Assembly (NCBI RefSeq): GCF_035582795.1
Contig: NC_134374.1
Span: 26,365,798-26,429,797, forward strand
Reading direction: 5' to 3'
From: Mycteria americana
Taxonomy: Eukaryota > Chordata > Aves > Ciconiiformes > Ciconiidae
Length of the DNA: 64,000 bases
The notes below the pieces were generated by a model, which saw only the letters and a list, made by a program, of their open reading frames with translations, made no database searches and was not told where the DNA came from. The translations under genes were made by a program, and so were the position numbers. Shown here one piece after another: positions 28,201 to 38,500 of the stretch. Each line of letters starts with the position of its first letter. Position 1 is the first letter of the stretch.

Positions 28201-28421
28201 ATTAGTATTTTAAGTAAGTGTAAGTAGCAGATTAAATTCTCATAGAGCTAAACATACGGGTTATGCGCAATGCTTTGGTTAGCGAGTACGTTCTTTCCTG
28301 TTGGAGCATAGTTCCAGTCCACCTCGCGGATCCCCAGGTAATAGACTCGGGTGGCACCTCCAGCAAACGTGGGCGACAGCGTGTGGATGTAAAGCAGCAA
28401 CACCCAAAACAACCCCATCAT
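7022..28421 (-). CDS. HEPH: HEPH gene: hephaestin, membrane multicopper ferroxidase (20 coding exons)
   Basis: Hephaestin oxidises Fe(II) to Fe(III) at the basolateral membrane so that iron exported by ferroportin can load onto transferrin. Twenty exons on the minus strand join with fully consistent phases into 3471 nt, 1156 residues plus stop; human hephaestin is about 1158. Visible features are a signal peptide (residues 1 to about 20), six cupredoxin domains in three pairs, a transmembrane helix (about 1102-1128) and a basic cytoplasmic tail with the hephaestin signature [10 protein letters not shown]. The trinuclear copper ligands are intact: HPH and HSH in domain 1, HTVHFH and HCH in domain 6. 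Type 1 copper Cys-His-Met sets are visible in domain 2 (C-x4-H-x4-M), domain 4 and domain 6. The gene diverges from HSF3, probably from a shared CpG island. The tail and the HSF3/VSIG4 synteny favour HEPH over ceruloplasmin or HEPHL1. Introns contain no recognised nested gene. Confidence 0.95.
8869..8901 (-). CDS. HEPH: HEPH coding exon 19, 33-nt juxtamembrane microexon
   Basis: Between acceptor TTTCAG and donor GTACGG lie 33 nt encoding [11 protein letters not shown] in frame between domain 6 and the transmembrane exon. Including it gives 1156 residues, near the human length. Because phase 1 enters and leaves, skipping it also keeps the frame. It is short and not visibly similar to the mammalian linker, so confidence is lower. 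Confidence 0.65.
10062..10224 (-). CDS. HEPH: HEPH coding exon 18, domain 6 catalytic motif
   Basis: Encodes [20 protein letters not shown], then [32 protein letters not shown] is the multicopper oxidase signature: Cys flanked by trinuclear His residues, with His and Met of the type 1 site. Confidence 0.97.
10611..10750 (-). CDS. HEPH: HEPH coding exon 17, domain 6
   Basis: Encodes [20 protein letters not shown], then [20 protein letters not shown] and TFIYK. The HTVHFH stretch holds copper ligands for the type 1 site and the trinuclear cluster. Confidence 0.95.
12247..12472 (-). CDS. HEPH: HEPH coding exon 16, domain 5 to 6 junction
   Basis: Encodes [20 protein letters not shown], then [20 protein letters not shown] and FVESNKMH, the third interdomain motif. 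Phase 0 in, phase 1 out. Confidence 0.95.
13243..13349 (-). CDS. HEPH: HEPH coding exon 15, domain 5
   Basis: Encodes [20 protein letters not shown], then [15 protein letters not shown]. The third domain pair splits here into two exons where exons 3 and 9 are single. Confidence 0.95.
14338..14469 (-). CDS. HEPH: HEPH coding exon 14, domain 5
   Basis: Encodes [20 protein letters not shown], then [19 protein letters not shown]. Strong GTAAGT donor, phase 1. Confidence 0.95.
15353..15492 (-). CDS. HEPH: HEPH coding exon 13, domain 5
   Basis: Encodes [20 protein letters not shown], then [20 protein letters not shown] and LGILG. Size and phases match exon 7, reflecting the ancient domain-pair triplication. 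Confidence 0.95.
15768..15978 (-). CDS. HEPH: HEPH coding exon 12, domain 4 to 5 junction
   Basis: Encodes [20 protein letters not shown], containing the Cys, His and Met of a complete type 1 copper site, then [20 protein letters not shown], the start of domain 5. Confidence 0.95.
16796..17008 (-). CDS. HEPH: HEPH coding exon 11, domain 4
   Basis: Encodes [20 protein letters not shown], then [20 protein letters not shown] and [17 protein letters not shown]. Contributes the first histidine of the domain 4 type 1 copper site. Confidence 0.95.
17324..17474 (-). CDS. HEPH: HEPH coding exon 10, domain 4 start
   Basis: Encodes [20 protein letters not shown] to [11 protein letters not shown], the second copy of the interdomain motif. 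Phase 0 in, phase 1 out. Confidence 0.95.
19167..19378 (-). CDS. HEPH: HEPH coding exon 9, domain 3
   Basis: Encodes [20 protein letters not shown] to [18 protein letters not shown] and [19 protein letters not shown]. The domain 1 HSH ligand pair is replaced by SSA, as expected for a non-catalytic domain. Confidence 0.95.
19993..20124 (-). CDS. HEPH: HEPH coding exon 8, domain 3
   Basis: Encodes [20 protein letters not shown], then [12 protein letters not shown] and EGMQYHDG. The donor is GTTTGT, weaker than the others, but phase 1 joins correctly to exon 9. It has the same length, 132 nt, as its counterpart exon 14. Confidence 0.93.
21190..21329 (-). CDS. HEPH: HEPH coding exon 7, domain 3
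   Basis: Encodes [19 protein letters not shown] to [11 protein letters not shown]. This is the equivalent of exon 13 in the fifth domain and has the same size, 140 nt. Confidence 0.95.
22527..22695 (-). CDS. HEPH: HEPH coding exon 6, domain 2 to 3 junction
   Basis: Begins [12 protein letters not shown], with Met completing the type 1 site, then [19 protein letters not shown], the start of domain 3. Donor GTAAGC, phase 2. Confidence 0.92.
22940..22991. repeat. Perfect 21-bp inverted repeat with 10-bp loop
   Basis: Arms 22940-22960 and 22971-22991 are exact reverse complements around the spacer 22961-22970. It lies in the HEPH intron between coding exons 5 and 6, about 245 bp from exon 6. Confidence 0.95.
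22985..23034. repeat. Two-copy 26-bp tandem repeat
   Basis: The unit begins ATAGCAGATGTACAGGGACT at 22985 and recurs at 23011 with a 26-bp period. It overlaps the right arm of the adjacent hairpin. Confidence 0.9.
23325..23579 (-). CDS. HEPH: HEPH coding exon 5, cupredoxin domain 2
   Basis: Encodes [20 protein letters not shown], then [16 protein letters not shown] and [12 protein letters not shown]. The Cys and His near the end belong to the domain 2 type 1 copper site, completed by Met in the next exon. Confidence 0.95.
24004..24183 (-). CDS. HEPH: HEPH coding exon 4, cupredoxin domain 2 start
   Basis: Encodes [20 protein letters not shown] to [11 protein letters not shown], the interdomain motif that recurs before domains 4 and 6. 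Donor GTCAGT, slightly off consensus, phase 1. Confidence 0.95.
24766..24978 (-). CDS. HEPH: HEPH coding exon 3, cupredoxin domain 1
   Basis: Encodes [15 protein letters not shown] to [16 protein letters not shown] and [11 protein letters not shown]. The HSH motif provides further trinuclear copper ligands. Donor GTAAAA, phase 1. Confidence 0.95.
25702..25946 (-). CDS. HEPH: HEPH coding exon 2, cupredoxin domain 1
   Basis: Encodes [19 protein letters not shown] through [16 protein letters not shown] to [13 protein letters not shown]. The HPH pair supplies trinuclear copper ligands. Phases are 2 in and 1 out, matching both neighbours. Confidence 0.95.
26528..26550. repeat. Poly-G run of 23 bases
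   Basis: An uninterrupted G homopolymer in HEPH intron 1, just upstream of coding exon 2 in transcript direction. The transcribed strand carries poly-C in the pre-mRNA. The length is uncertain because such runs are error-prone in sequencing. Confidence 0.9.
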
Positions 28422-28454
28422 AGCCTGAAGTGAAGGTGCTTTTGGAGGTTACAC
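28258..28454 (-). CDS. HEPH: HEPH exon with start codon and signal peptide
   Basis: The coding part is 28258-28421, reading from [11 protein letters not shown], a hydrophobic signal peptide, into [20 protein letters not shown], the start of cupredoxin domain 1. Two adjacent ATGs (28421 and 28418) could each start translation. The 33 nt 28422-28454 are 5' UTR behind an AG acceptor, so at least one upstream non-coding exon exists. The donor is GTATGT, phase 2. Confidence 0.9.
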
Positions 28455-31439
28455 CTATTTGGGAGAAAAGAAAAACAAAGGTAATGAAACAGAAGTAGAA
28501 TATGACCACACAGTTTGAGGTACCGGACATTTTGAGAGGGTACGAAGAAGTCGGGCAGAAGTCCTACTGGGATCATTATTCAAACATCCAAGAAGGAAAT
28601 CACTCCCATAACAAAATTAACGCACAGGTGGATGGAGATCATGCCGTGCCGAGCAGTCCCCAAAACCAAACGTGCTTCTCTCATAAGAGTTTGATTAACC
28701 CTTTTTTTTGCCTGTAGCTCTCTTCCAAATGCTTTGTTCCATAGTGTTGAGAACATGCTGCTAATTCAGTAAGCTTTCACACAGTAGGAGACGGAGGTGA
28801 ACAGATTCACAGCGAGGCTATGTTAGCAGAAGAGGCACCTGTAAATCCCACGTGCTGTGTAACTGTCGTCTTAGGGCAGCGGGGTCCTGAGCAGAAAGTG
28901 CCACGCACGCTGGAGTTCCAAGGGACTGGTTTTTCACCACCCCTCATGTCCCAAATCACCTTACAGGACCACACACAAAGCTCAGGGAAATAATCCTGAG
29001 CAAGCATCTCTATATTTTAAAGTGTTGCCAAGATCTCTCTATTCCACTAAGCCACCTGAGGAAGTATGATTTAGGCACTGGGAAGTAATTTTAAGTTTTA
29101 ACTTCTTTAAAGATTGCTCTTGAAGAGTGGTTCTCTGTAATCCAGGGATTGCATCTCAAATGGGCTGCACAAGGCTTTTTGCTTAGTCTCGTTCCATGAA
29201 ATATTTTCCCCATGATTTAGATCACAAAGTAAGGAGCTTACTCATAAAACTTCCAGTCAACACCAAGCTTGGTGCGATAAGCACCAGAAATACTCTGAGG
29301 AGAGATCCAGGGCAAGCTGCAGAAATTGTCCGAAATCATCACAATACAATTCTGCGAATACAAGTTCAAAGACCTACCTGTATGAAGGAGAAACTGCTGC
29401 AACATGGGGCAGCAGAATTACACCAAAGGATATGAAAATAGCTTAGGGTTAAAATGGATGACAAACTAAAAAAGCCACATGAAAACGCTTAAGAAAGATC
29501 CCATCCAGTGATTTAATTAACAAAGCCGGATGTAACCAATAATCAAACTGCCGTCTAAAACAGATGTCCAGCTCTTGAGACACATAACAGCAACTTAGAA
29601 AACATTCAGCAGAGAGAAACAGAAAGCAAGAGAATTAGAAAAATGTGACCTAGCAAGAAAGCTTAAAGGAATCGGTCTTCTTTAACTTCAAAAAGAAGGG
29701 GATGGTGACATACCACCACATCAAACACAGAAAGGTTTTTTTATAAAGAGGTTGTCATTATTTATTCTCCCCTGTCTTTGGTAACAGCAACATGAATATA
29801 TCAGGTTTCTTTGCAGCAAAGCTGGATATTCTCTAAGCTTCCAGCTAGCACACACAGCAAACCTGTGAAATCTCTTACCACATGCGACACCCAACGTAGG
29901 GGACTCAACCCCAGCACACAGATACCTTCCAAACCTGTATTTCTGATTTCCAAACTTGCTGTACTATCTTCAGAAGCCAACGATAATCAAGTATTACTGA
30001 TTCCAAACAGTCATTAGATTGAGAAGTTGAGCAAAAGCAACTCTCAGCTTGGAAGAACCTTCTTTCCCTCCTTTCTCAAAAGGGGGCTGTAGGGATCTCT
30101 CTAAATGCGAGATGTTTTAGACCCATCAACCCAGTATAGCTCTGCTCCCGCGGCTCCACCAGCAAGCCCTGCAGGAGGTCCTGGCCACACACCTGAAGGA
30201 ATCGGGCACAGAACAGCCCCTTCCCCGTGGCCCTAGCACGGCAGGGATGACGGCAGAGCGCGCGCTCAATCCCGCCGCTACACGCTGGCCGCTGCCCTCA
30301 CCGACCTTATTCCCTGCGACTGCTGCTCCAGTGACCGGTGCTGTTCACGGGGAGGTGAAATACCTGCGCTGACCCACTCATTCAGTGCCAACAAAGACGT
30401 TTCAAAGCAAGGCGTTCGCAAACCTGTACCCGTGCTGTTCCACGCACACCTGCCCTAACAGCAAAAGGCAGTGGTGACAGCAACCAGGAAAGGCAAAGCC
30501 GGCGGCACCAGCCCTCAGTCGGAAGCCTCCCATCTGTCGGCACACGCCCTGCTGGGAAGGGCGAGGGGATGCTTTCGACTCAGCCAAAGAAGCGGCCTTC
30601 TTGTCAACGCGGGTCAAAGTACGTCGGAGCAGCTTTCCGGGGAAAGCGTGCCCAGTGCGCGGGGTGACCATCCTGGGAGCAGCCAAGCCTGGGGAGTCCG
30701 CGTGCGCTAATCTTTACGTCCTCTCGCATCAAGGGTTTTTGCAAGCAACATCAAATCCTAGGAAAGGGCAAAGCTTAGACTTTATACCAAGGAGGAACAG
30801 CGACTCTTCAAGCTGGTTGTGAAAACTGCCTACCGAGACAAATCCCCGCTGCGTCAGCCCACTACTGCTACGTGGCAGAGGCCCTGCTCACCACATTAAA
30901 GCTCCACACTGCAGCATCAGTAAACTTATCAGATAAATCAGACTCGACCAGAAGTCATGGCAATCTAAACGCCTTGCAAACGTGCTCTGGCTTTCAAAAA
31001 GTCAAGGGCGAAGTCTTCGGGACAGCCTTACTGAGGCTTTACGAGAGTCCAGTCGGGGCTCAGGCTGGAGTTTGACCACGACATCGCACGTACCTCTGTG
31101 GCAATTTTAGGAAACGGCAAAACATCACTCAAGGAAGATCCGGCAGGCTGGACTGATTCTGTTCTCACATTCCCTCCACAGTGACTAATCACCATTTAGT
31201 TACTCTGCTAGTGCAAGGTGAAGGAAACCAAAAACCTGAAGTTCTTCTCAAAAAAGTTAGTTTTTCTTTGAGATATATGCCCCGATTAAGAAAAAAACCA
31301 AAACAACCCAAATTTTGTATTACGTTCATCCCTGAACCTTTATAGCAGAACTTTACAGCAGAACCCTTGCTCCCAGGACTTCCCTTCGCTCATTCACTAA
31401 TACTACAGGAATTGCGAATGAACGGAAACATCAGATTTC
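28455..31439. other. Sequence between the HEPH first coding exon and the CpG island
   Basis: Probably the first HEPH intron. No frame here is recognisable and no exon is supported. Confidence 0.45.
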
Positions 31440-32123
31440 AGCCTCTCTGGTAGCTAACCAGCCGCCACTTCACCCGGGCGGAGGGGCTGAGCGCAGGGCT
31501 CTGTCCTGGCCCCTGGCTGCCGGGAAACCGCCGCCCAAGAAAGAGGGGGCAAAAGCACCGAGCGAGGGAAGGAAACGAGGGAAGCCCCGTACTTGCCGGA
31601 CGCGGCTCCGCCGGGAGGGCGAGGGCGTCAGCGGGGAGACATCTCCCGCGGCGGGGCCGAGCCGCACCAGCGCCGGCGGGGCCAAAGTCTGGGCTGTTCA
31701 AGGGCCGAGCCTCGCCCCCCCCGGGCCGGCCCGGCCCGGCCCGCTCCGCAGGCACGCCCCGCGGGGCGCCGGCCGACCGGGGCCGCGCCGCCGGCCGCCG
31801 CCGCCCCGGGGCCCCGCAGCCCCGACGGCGGCTTCCCCGCGGGGGCCGGGCTGCCGCGCTCCTCGCCGCCCCGCCACGCACCTGCGGGCCGCGCCCCAGC
31901 CCCGTCCCGGGCCCCGGCTGCGGACGGCGCGGCCGCGCACACGGAGCCCGGGCCGCGGGACCCCACCAGACCACCGCCCCGCCACGGCCGCCCGCGGCGC
32001 GCACCTGCCCGCCCCCGGTGCCCCGCGGCGAGCCCCGGGAGCGCGGGGCAGGGCCGGAGCTGCGGCACGTGGGCGCCGGCGCCTACCTGCGGGGCGGGCG
32101 GGGCGGGACGCGGCGCGGCCCCA

Positions 32124-32158
32124 CCAGCGAGCGCGAGCGCGAGCGCGAGCGCGAGCCC
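32124..32158. repeat. GCGAGC hexamer repeat in CpG island
   Basis: About five consecutive copies of the alternating GCGAGC unit, low-complexity sequence within the promoter island. Confidence 0.8.
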
Positions 32159-32447
32159 TCCCCCGGGACGCGCGGGGCGCGGCGCGCGGCCCCTTTAAAG
32201 GCGCCCCGTGATGTCACGGGGCCGCGCGCCGCGCTCCCTCGGGAGCACAACAAGAGTCACGGTCGCAGCCGCCGGGCGGGGCGGGGCGGGGCGGGGCGGG
32301 CGAGGGGGCGCGGCCAGGCGGCACGCGCCAATGAGCGGGCTCCCCGGGCCGCAGGCCACGCCCCGCGCGGCGTCACGGCCGCCGCTGCAGCCCCGCCCTC
32401 TCGGGCCCGTTGCACGGGAGCGCGGCCCGGCCCGGCCCGGCCCGAGG

Positions 32448-32567
32448 ATGCGGGAGGGGTCGGCGCTGCCCGGCGCCCCCGGCGCCGCCCCGGTGCCCGG
32501 CTTCCTGGCCAAGCTCTGGGCGCTGGTGGAGGACCCGCAGAGCGACGACGTCATCGGCTGGAGCAGG
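32448..32567 (+). CDS. HSF3: HSF3 exon 1
   Basis: The ATG sits in the CpG island and opens 40 codons through [19 protein letters not shown] to IGWSR, the start of the DNA-binding domain. Donor GTGAGG, phase 0. The 5' UTR extent is not determined. Confidence 0.93.
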
Positions 32568-35500
32568 GTGAGGGCGGCCCCCGGGGCCCTGGCCCGGCCG
32601 GTGCACCGCCGCCCGCGGGGCGGGGAGCCGGGCCCGGGGAGGCCGGCGCGGAGGGCGCCGGGCGGGCCCGGGAGGGGGGGGGAGGGACGGCGGGGCCCCG
32701 CTGCGGGGAGCGGGACCGGGGGCGGCGGGGCCTGGGGGGGGCGGCTGGGGGCGGGGGCCGGCGGCCGGGGAGGGCCCCGCGTCTGCCCCGGCCCTGGGCG
32801 GCGGCCGCCCCCGAGGCGGGCGCGGGAGGTGCGGGGCGTAGCGGCGCGGCCTGGCCCCGCGGCGGGCAGAGCGGTGGAAGCGGCGGCGAGACGGGCCGGC
32901 CTGGCAGCGCGGCTGCTCGCGGTGGAGGGCGCGGGCAGCGCCGGTGCCGGGCTGCGCCCCGGTGCCCCCGCTGCGGGCCGGCGGTGCGGGAGCCGGGAAC
33001 GCGCGGGGCCGCTCGGAGGGAGCTGGCGTCGCGCAGCGGGGCGCATCCGAGCGTTAACATCTCAGATGACACGTAATTCGCTCGGAGGGGTGACGCTCGG
33101 GAGGAAAAACGCCTTAAGAAGTAATTAAGTTGTAATGTTTTCTTCCTGCGGTCAGGGGATGGGCCGCCTTGGCCCCGGGAGCCTTGGGGCGCGGGAGGCC
33201 GCGAAGGAGCGCGGGCCAGCGAGAGACCGGACACCGGGGCGGTGTTCGTCTTTGCCCCCTGTCATTTTTAAATCCATAGGATTTTCTCCGCTTTTGTCAG
33301 AGGCTTGGCCTTTACAAAGGCAACGAGGAAAAGAAACCTAATATTTTTGTTCTCTTTGTGAGCGGCATAACGGTGATACGAGGCCCTGCCCGGTTTCAGG
33401 AAGTTTGCGCTTGAGAAGATGGTAAATCCGAAAGCGCTTGTGCCAGGTCGCCCCGTCTCCGCGCTGGGCCGTGTGGTCTGAGCTTCCCGTCACTCCGCAG
33501 CGTGCCTTGGTTATTTTTAGTGGTGACACAGTGTGTACAATGGAAGAATCTCGTCAGGAGCCGAGCAAGCTCTGATCGAGGGGGACAAAAGCCTCTAGCG
33601 GCACGAATGCCATCGTGCTTGAGCGATGTTTATGTTTCCTGTGCACAAAGAGAGCAGCAGATACGTGGGTTTTCGGAACGATTTTTCTTTGGATTAAGAT
33701 CAAAACTTCGGGGCTTTAAAGAAATCCCCCATTCAATAGAAGTGTTCCCTGTAGCTATCTTTTTGGATTCAAACTCTTTAGTACAGTCCCAAGTACGCAG
33801 AAGTGCTCACACGGACAATTCCCTTTGCCCTTCCCTGTCGTAGGAGCTGTCTCTGTTGATTTCTGGTCTTGACTTATGAGCAGCACCTTAGAAAAACTGT
33901 GCTTGTACTCTAACTGTTCCTTCTGCTTGTTTCCTAGAATGGTGAGAACTTCTGCATTCTGGATGAGCAGAGGTTTGCAAAGGAGCTGCTCCCCAAGTAC
34001 TTCAAACACAACAATATCTCCAGCTTCATACGACAGCTTAACATGTGTAAGCATCAGCCGTTCTTATGTATTCTTTCTGCTAAGTTCACTGCTACTTGGC
34101 ATCGGTTTGAATTTCTTTAAACAAACCAATTGACTTGGCAGGTCTTTCGTCGCTGAAAACCTGAATTCTGGTCTTGACTTTGCTTTGCAAAAGAAAAGAA
34201 TAACGGCGGAGCTTGGCTTGGTCCTTGTTCTCTGTGTTTCAGCTCTGAGTTCTTTTGAGCAATGACCGTAAAAATATGGTTTCGTGTGCTGGTACCTAAC
34301 GCTTGGGTAGAGTTCACTGGGCTGCAGTGGTAGCGTTAATGGTAATGGTAACAGCGCGCTTACGCGTACCTAGAGGAACAAAGGCTGTATCTACACCCAT
34401 GCATCTAGCATATGGAAAAACTTGCCTGGATCATGCTGTTGGCCTGCATTGCTGTGTTGAAACAAGATTAGTCATGCTGATGGGTCGAGCTGGGCTGAGT
34501 GTCTCCTTACGTTCTCTGTGCTCGAGCGTCATGTAGCATCCATTATATAACACATGTACAACTTGTACAGGCAAAGAAGCTGGAGTGAGGTGGTAACTCA
34601 AGGATACAGTACCACGTGCGGGGCTGCAACACGCAGCAGAAACAGCTGGTTTGCAGCAGGTAGCTTATGGGCTGAGTGAAGGTACAAACTGCGTAGAAGA
34701 TGGCTGCCTCGCTTAGAATTTCCGTTCGGAGTAAGGGGGAGGAACTCTCTGCCCTTGCCCAGTAGGTTTGCCTGGTCTCTCTAGCTGACGCCCGTTTAGG
34801 TTTTGTCAGACAGGAGGCAGAAAGCATACATTCAGCCCCTTGGCACAGGGTGGGCGCTGCTGTTTGTGTCAAGTGTTGAGACTCCATCACTTGAGTGTCA
34901 AAGGATAATGCAAACAAACAGTTGTCAGTTGCCCTGTAGCACGGGTAAACGCTACAATGCAAATATTCCTATGAAGACATGCAGTGCCATGGCAGCCGCC
35001 TTTTCCTGCTGGACCCATCCTAGCTTCGAGTAAAGTTTTCTAACGATAGCGCTGCTGGGGCACAGTGAAACTGGAATACATTAACTATGTTAAAAACTTG
35101 AACGAGGAGAGATATGGATTGGTCTGTCAACGGTATTTTGCATCTACCCTGTGTACTTGAAGCAGTGATGGAAGTAGGGCTGGCAATGTCTTATTTCATT
35201 CAGGCAGTCTGGTATGGAGAAAGTACTCTGCGTGCATGTGTTTGCATAGGCTGAGAACTAATTTCTCTTCCTTACTTTATTCTGTACACCCTGCTGGTAC
35301 ATGACAGCATTTGTTTTGATACGTAGTTGTCTGGGATTATAGGCATGAAAGGGAAGGTGCACCGTTCTGCTGCTTCCACTGGGGCAAGATTTTATTCAAG
35401 ATGTCCTAATAAATCCCATTTCTAACTAATTTCTGGGATTATTTGGACATCACTGTCTTGCTTGTGGACCCTAGCTGGCCTCCGCCGTGCATCCTGTTCG

Positions 35501-38500
35501 TACAGCCTGCAAGGTCATTTGATGGTGTTGTGGACGTGTTCTCTAGCTGTGAAAATGGGAGCAGTCAAATCCTTGAGCACCAAAGAAAAGCTACTTTGGC
35601 TGTTTTTCATAGTTTCTGCTCCCAGTAACTGTAGTACTGTAGGTATTTCAGTAGCCTTGGGGTTTTCTTTAGCTATGTGTTTTAACAGTCAGCTTTGCAG
35701 TGAAAGAAATGACTGCGTTAATACCTCTTCACAGATGGTTTCAGGAAGGTGATTGCTCTGGAGAATGGTATGATTACAGCAGAGAAAAGCTCAGTCATTG
35801 AGTTCCAGCACCCTTTCTTCAAGCAAGGGAAGGCACATTTACTGGAAAACATCAAGCGCAAGGTACTGTCTAAGCATGTATTTACTTCACTTTGTTATGA
35901 AAAGTAGCTTATCAAGAGCACGTCTGGGGGTTTCCGAACACTTTACAGCCAACAAATTCCATGGGAACCAAGGTTGTGCATCATGATGCGAGCCTTTGTA
36001 ACTCCCTCCTGAATGCCGGGCTAATGCTTGGCTTGGCCTCCTGGTGCCAGCTCTGAGACAAAACACGCCCTGCTGTTGCTGAGCAGTGCACTGGAGTAGG
36101 ACCGCGTTCTTCGTAGCTGTCGAACCAGAGCCCTTTTTCCACAGAGTTCATATACACGATTACAGCTTACCACGGTCTTCAATTCTGCCAGCGTAGCAGA
36201 GTTGGGAAGAGTCACAAAGTGAAAGAAGTAAAAGAAAATACATTCCCATTTGGTGCTCATTGAAAATTAGCAAGGGCATCAGTAATCGGTTCATTTGGGC
36301 CAGTTTGCAAAAATTACATTGTTCCCCCAAAACTACGTTGCCACTAAGCTACATCTTTATTAGCGCTTCCCAGTTTTCTTTTGTACATTCAGGCCTTGTC
36401 TGAACTGTTTCTGCACAGATATTTATCCCCTATTGGCACATTACAGCCCCTAATATCCTGGCTGCCCGAGAAAGAGGGTATCATGATACATCACGTTGAC
36501 GTTTGAACTGCGGAATCTTTTCTTTAGAACGTCATAATGTGGTAGCTACTTTGCCCAGGTTAATAAAAGCACAGGGCAGGCTTGAGAGTCGCAATTGTGT
36601 TTCGATTGATTCTTCGCTGAGCTGTCTCTGCTCAGAATCACAATTGATGAAATACAGTTGTACAGTTGCTTCTCTGACTCAGGCCTGTGCTCTTCCCAAA
36701 TGCTGTAATCGCTAACTTGTCTTGGCTTGCACACCTTGCTTTCTGGTACTTCGGGGCAGTCAGCTGATGACGTTATGTATGGCACCATGTATCCCAGGAG
36801 TGTTGCACTGGGTGGAGTATTGGAGATGGAAAGACAAAAGCTCTAGTTAGTGCCAAGGACATTCAGATGAAACTGTTGAACAGGTTGGTGAAACAGATTC
36901 TTTGTTGCACAGGAAATGTTAGTGATTTTTTGCCAAACATCCATTAGTTTGTCTTGCTCTTTTACTGGCTGGAATGGAGTCACATTTCAGTACTTGCTAG
37001 GAACTGGATTTCAAGCCTCTAACAGGAATGCAAGTTTGAATGCAGGACTTCCTTTATTTATTCCCTTTTAGTGTTAGCTCTGCGGGAGCGCTTCAGCCAT
37101 GACGTCCTTGTTATCTAGTTAGAGACTCTGAAGAGAGCAATTCCTTGCACTTGGGAAGAATGTTTTAGTTTGGCCCTTTTTTTAGAGGCAGGCTGACTGC
37201 ACTTGAAATTTCCACCTGCTGTCTGCGTCTTCTGGGTGTCTTCCCCATGGAGAGACGGTATGCTGCAGAGAAATGAGATGAATCAGAATTTCATTTGGGA
37301 TACAGCTCGTGTACCTTAGCATAAGGTATTAGCCGCAACGAATAGGGAAGCATCTGAAACTGTAGACAAGAGAGGAGAACTGTCAGGCCATTCAGTCCAT
37401 CCTTTGTAACACCGGATTATGTTAAGAAGGTAGGTAGTTGTTTCCACGGAGTGATTACACAACAATTATGTTCTGTTTCATCATGAAGTGGTGGGATGTT
37501 ATTTTATAACACCGTAGGTCTCCATTTCTGACCATCCCATTCTCCTTTGAAAAAAAGGGATCTGTGAGCCAACCTGCATGGAAGTTATCTAGCACGTCAG
37601 TGGGCCGGTCCCAGATGCTTTCGCCTCCCCCTTGGAATTTAGTAGAATAATAAGAAAAACCATAGCATGCCGTAGGTTGGAAGGGACATCTGGTGGTTAC
37701 CTGGTGCAACTCCACTTGGTTCAATTACGGTCAGTCAGCATTTGGCTAAATGATTTTTCAAATTATGCCCACAAAACCTGGACGTGTCATTCAGACGTGT
37801 GGTGCACCAGACCTGTCTTTTCCAAAATCCTGAATTGTATGTTAGCCATCAGTGCCACCACCGCAGAGAGCTGCTGAAGGAACTGGGAAATTTTGAAATA
37901 TGGAAGTGTGGGGAGGAGAGAGCGAGCTTTTTGCTTTCTGATGACTCTTCCACCATCATTTGAAGAGGTGGCATTCATGGATTCTGCTGCGGGCAGAGGA
38001 GCGGTTTGGACCCTGACTTTCTGGAGACAAGTCTCCATAATTTTGGAATGTCACTGGGCAGAGAGGTAATAGAGGAAACGCCAGTATGGGAATCTGCAAT
38101 TCGGGGACAAATTTGTGGGGACAAATTTTCAAATGGAGTAGGATGGATCTAATTAGACACCTTCCCCCCTGCCCTGCCCCTCCCCAGTAACTTAATGGAA
38201 ATTTGTTACTCTTGTGCTGGCCGATTTACCCACACCTAAAAGGAGCGTGATCATCTTGTTCTTACTCCACTGTCGGTTCCATGTTTTGTTTTTGGCTGGT
38301 GTCTTACTCTTTGACACTAGAGGGCAAGCTGTCACCAGAGCTGGCAGAGAGAACGCCCTAGGGAAGGCTGTTTCCAATCAGTGGTAGGTTTTTGTAATGA
38401 ATTACAATGGTGAATCTACTGTCTACACGTACAAAGAGCTAATCTCATGTCTTCATTGGCATCTTGTTTTTTTCCTACAGTGTAGACTGTCCTAAGGACT

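Larger units (their letters stand above)
31440..33260. promoter_or_regulatory. CpG island, probable divergent HEPH/HSF3 promoter
   Basis: Extreme GC and CpG density surrounds HSF3 exon 1. Visible elements include a CRE-like TGATGTCA at 32209-32216, repeated GGGGCGGGGC boxes around 32276-32300 and a CCAAT box at 32328-32332. There is no TATA box at an obvious position. HEPH is transcribed away from the island and its first coding exon follows an upstream 5' UTR exon. Minus-strand donor-like sites lie in the island, for example CAG|GTAGGC with the exon edge near 32087, so a non-coding HEPH exon 1 here is plausible but unproven. Confidence 0.7.

Noticed and set aside
32018-33128. Long open frames (up to 352 residues) on both strands around HSF3 exon 1
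   Set aside because: Stop codons are scarce because of extreme GC content. The translations are Arg/Gly/Ala/Pro low-complexity, and only the 40 codons of HSF3 exon 1 match a protein.
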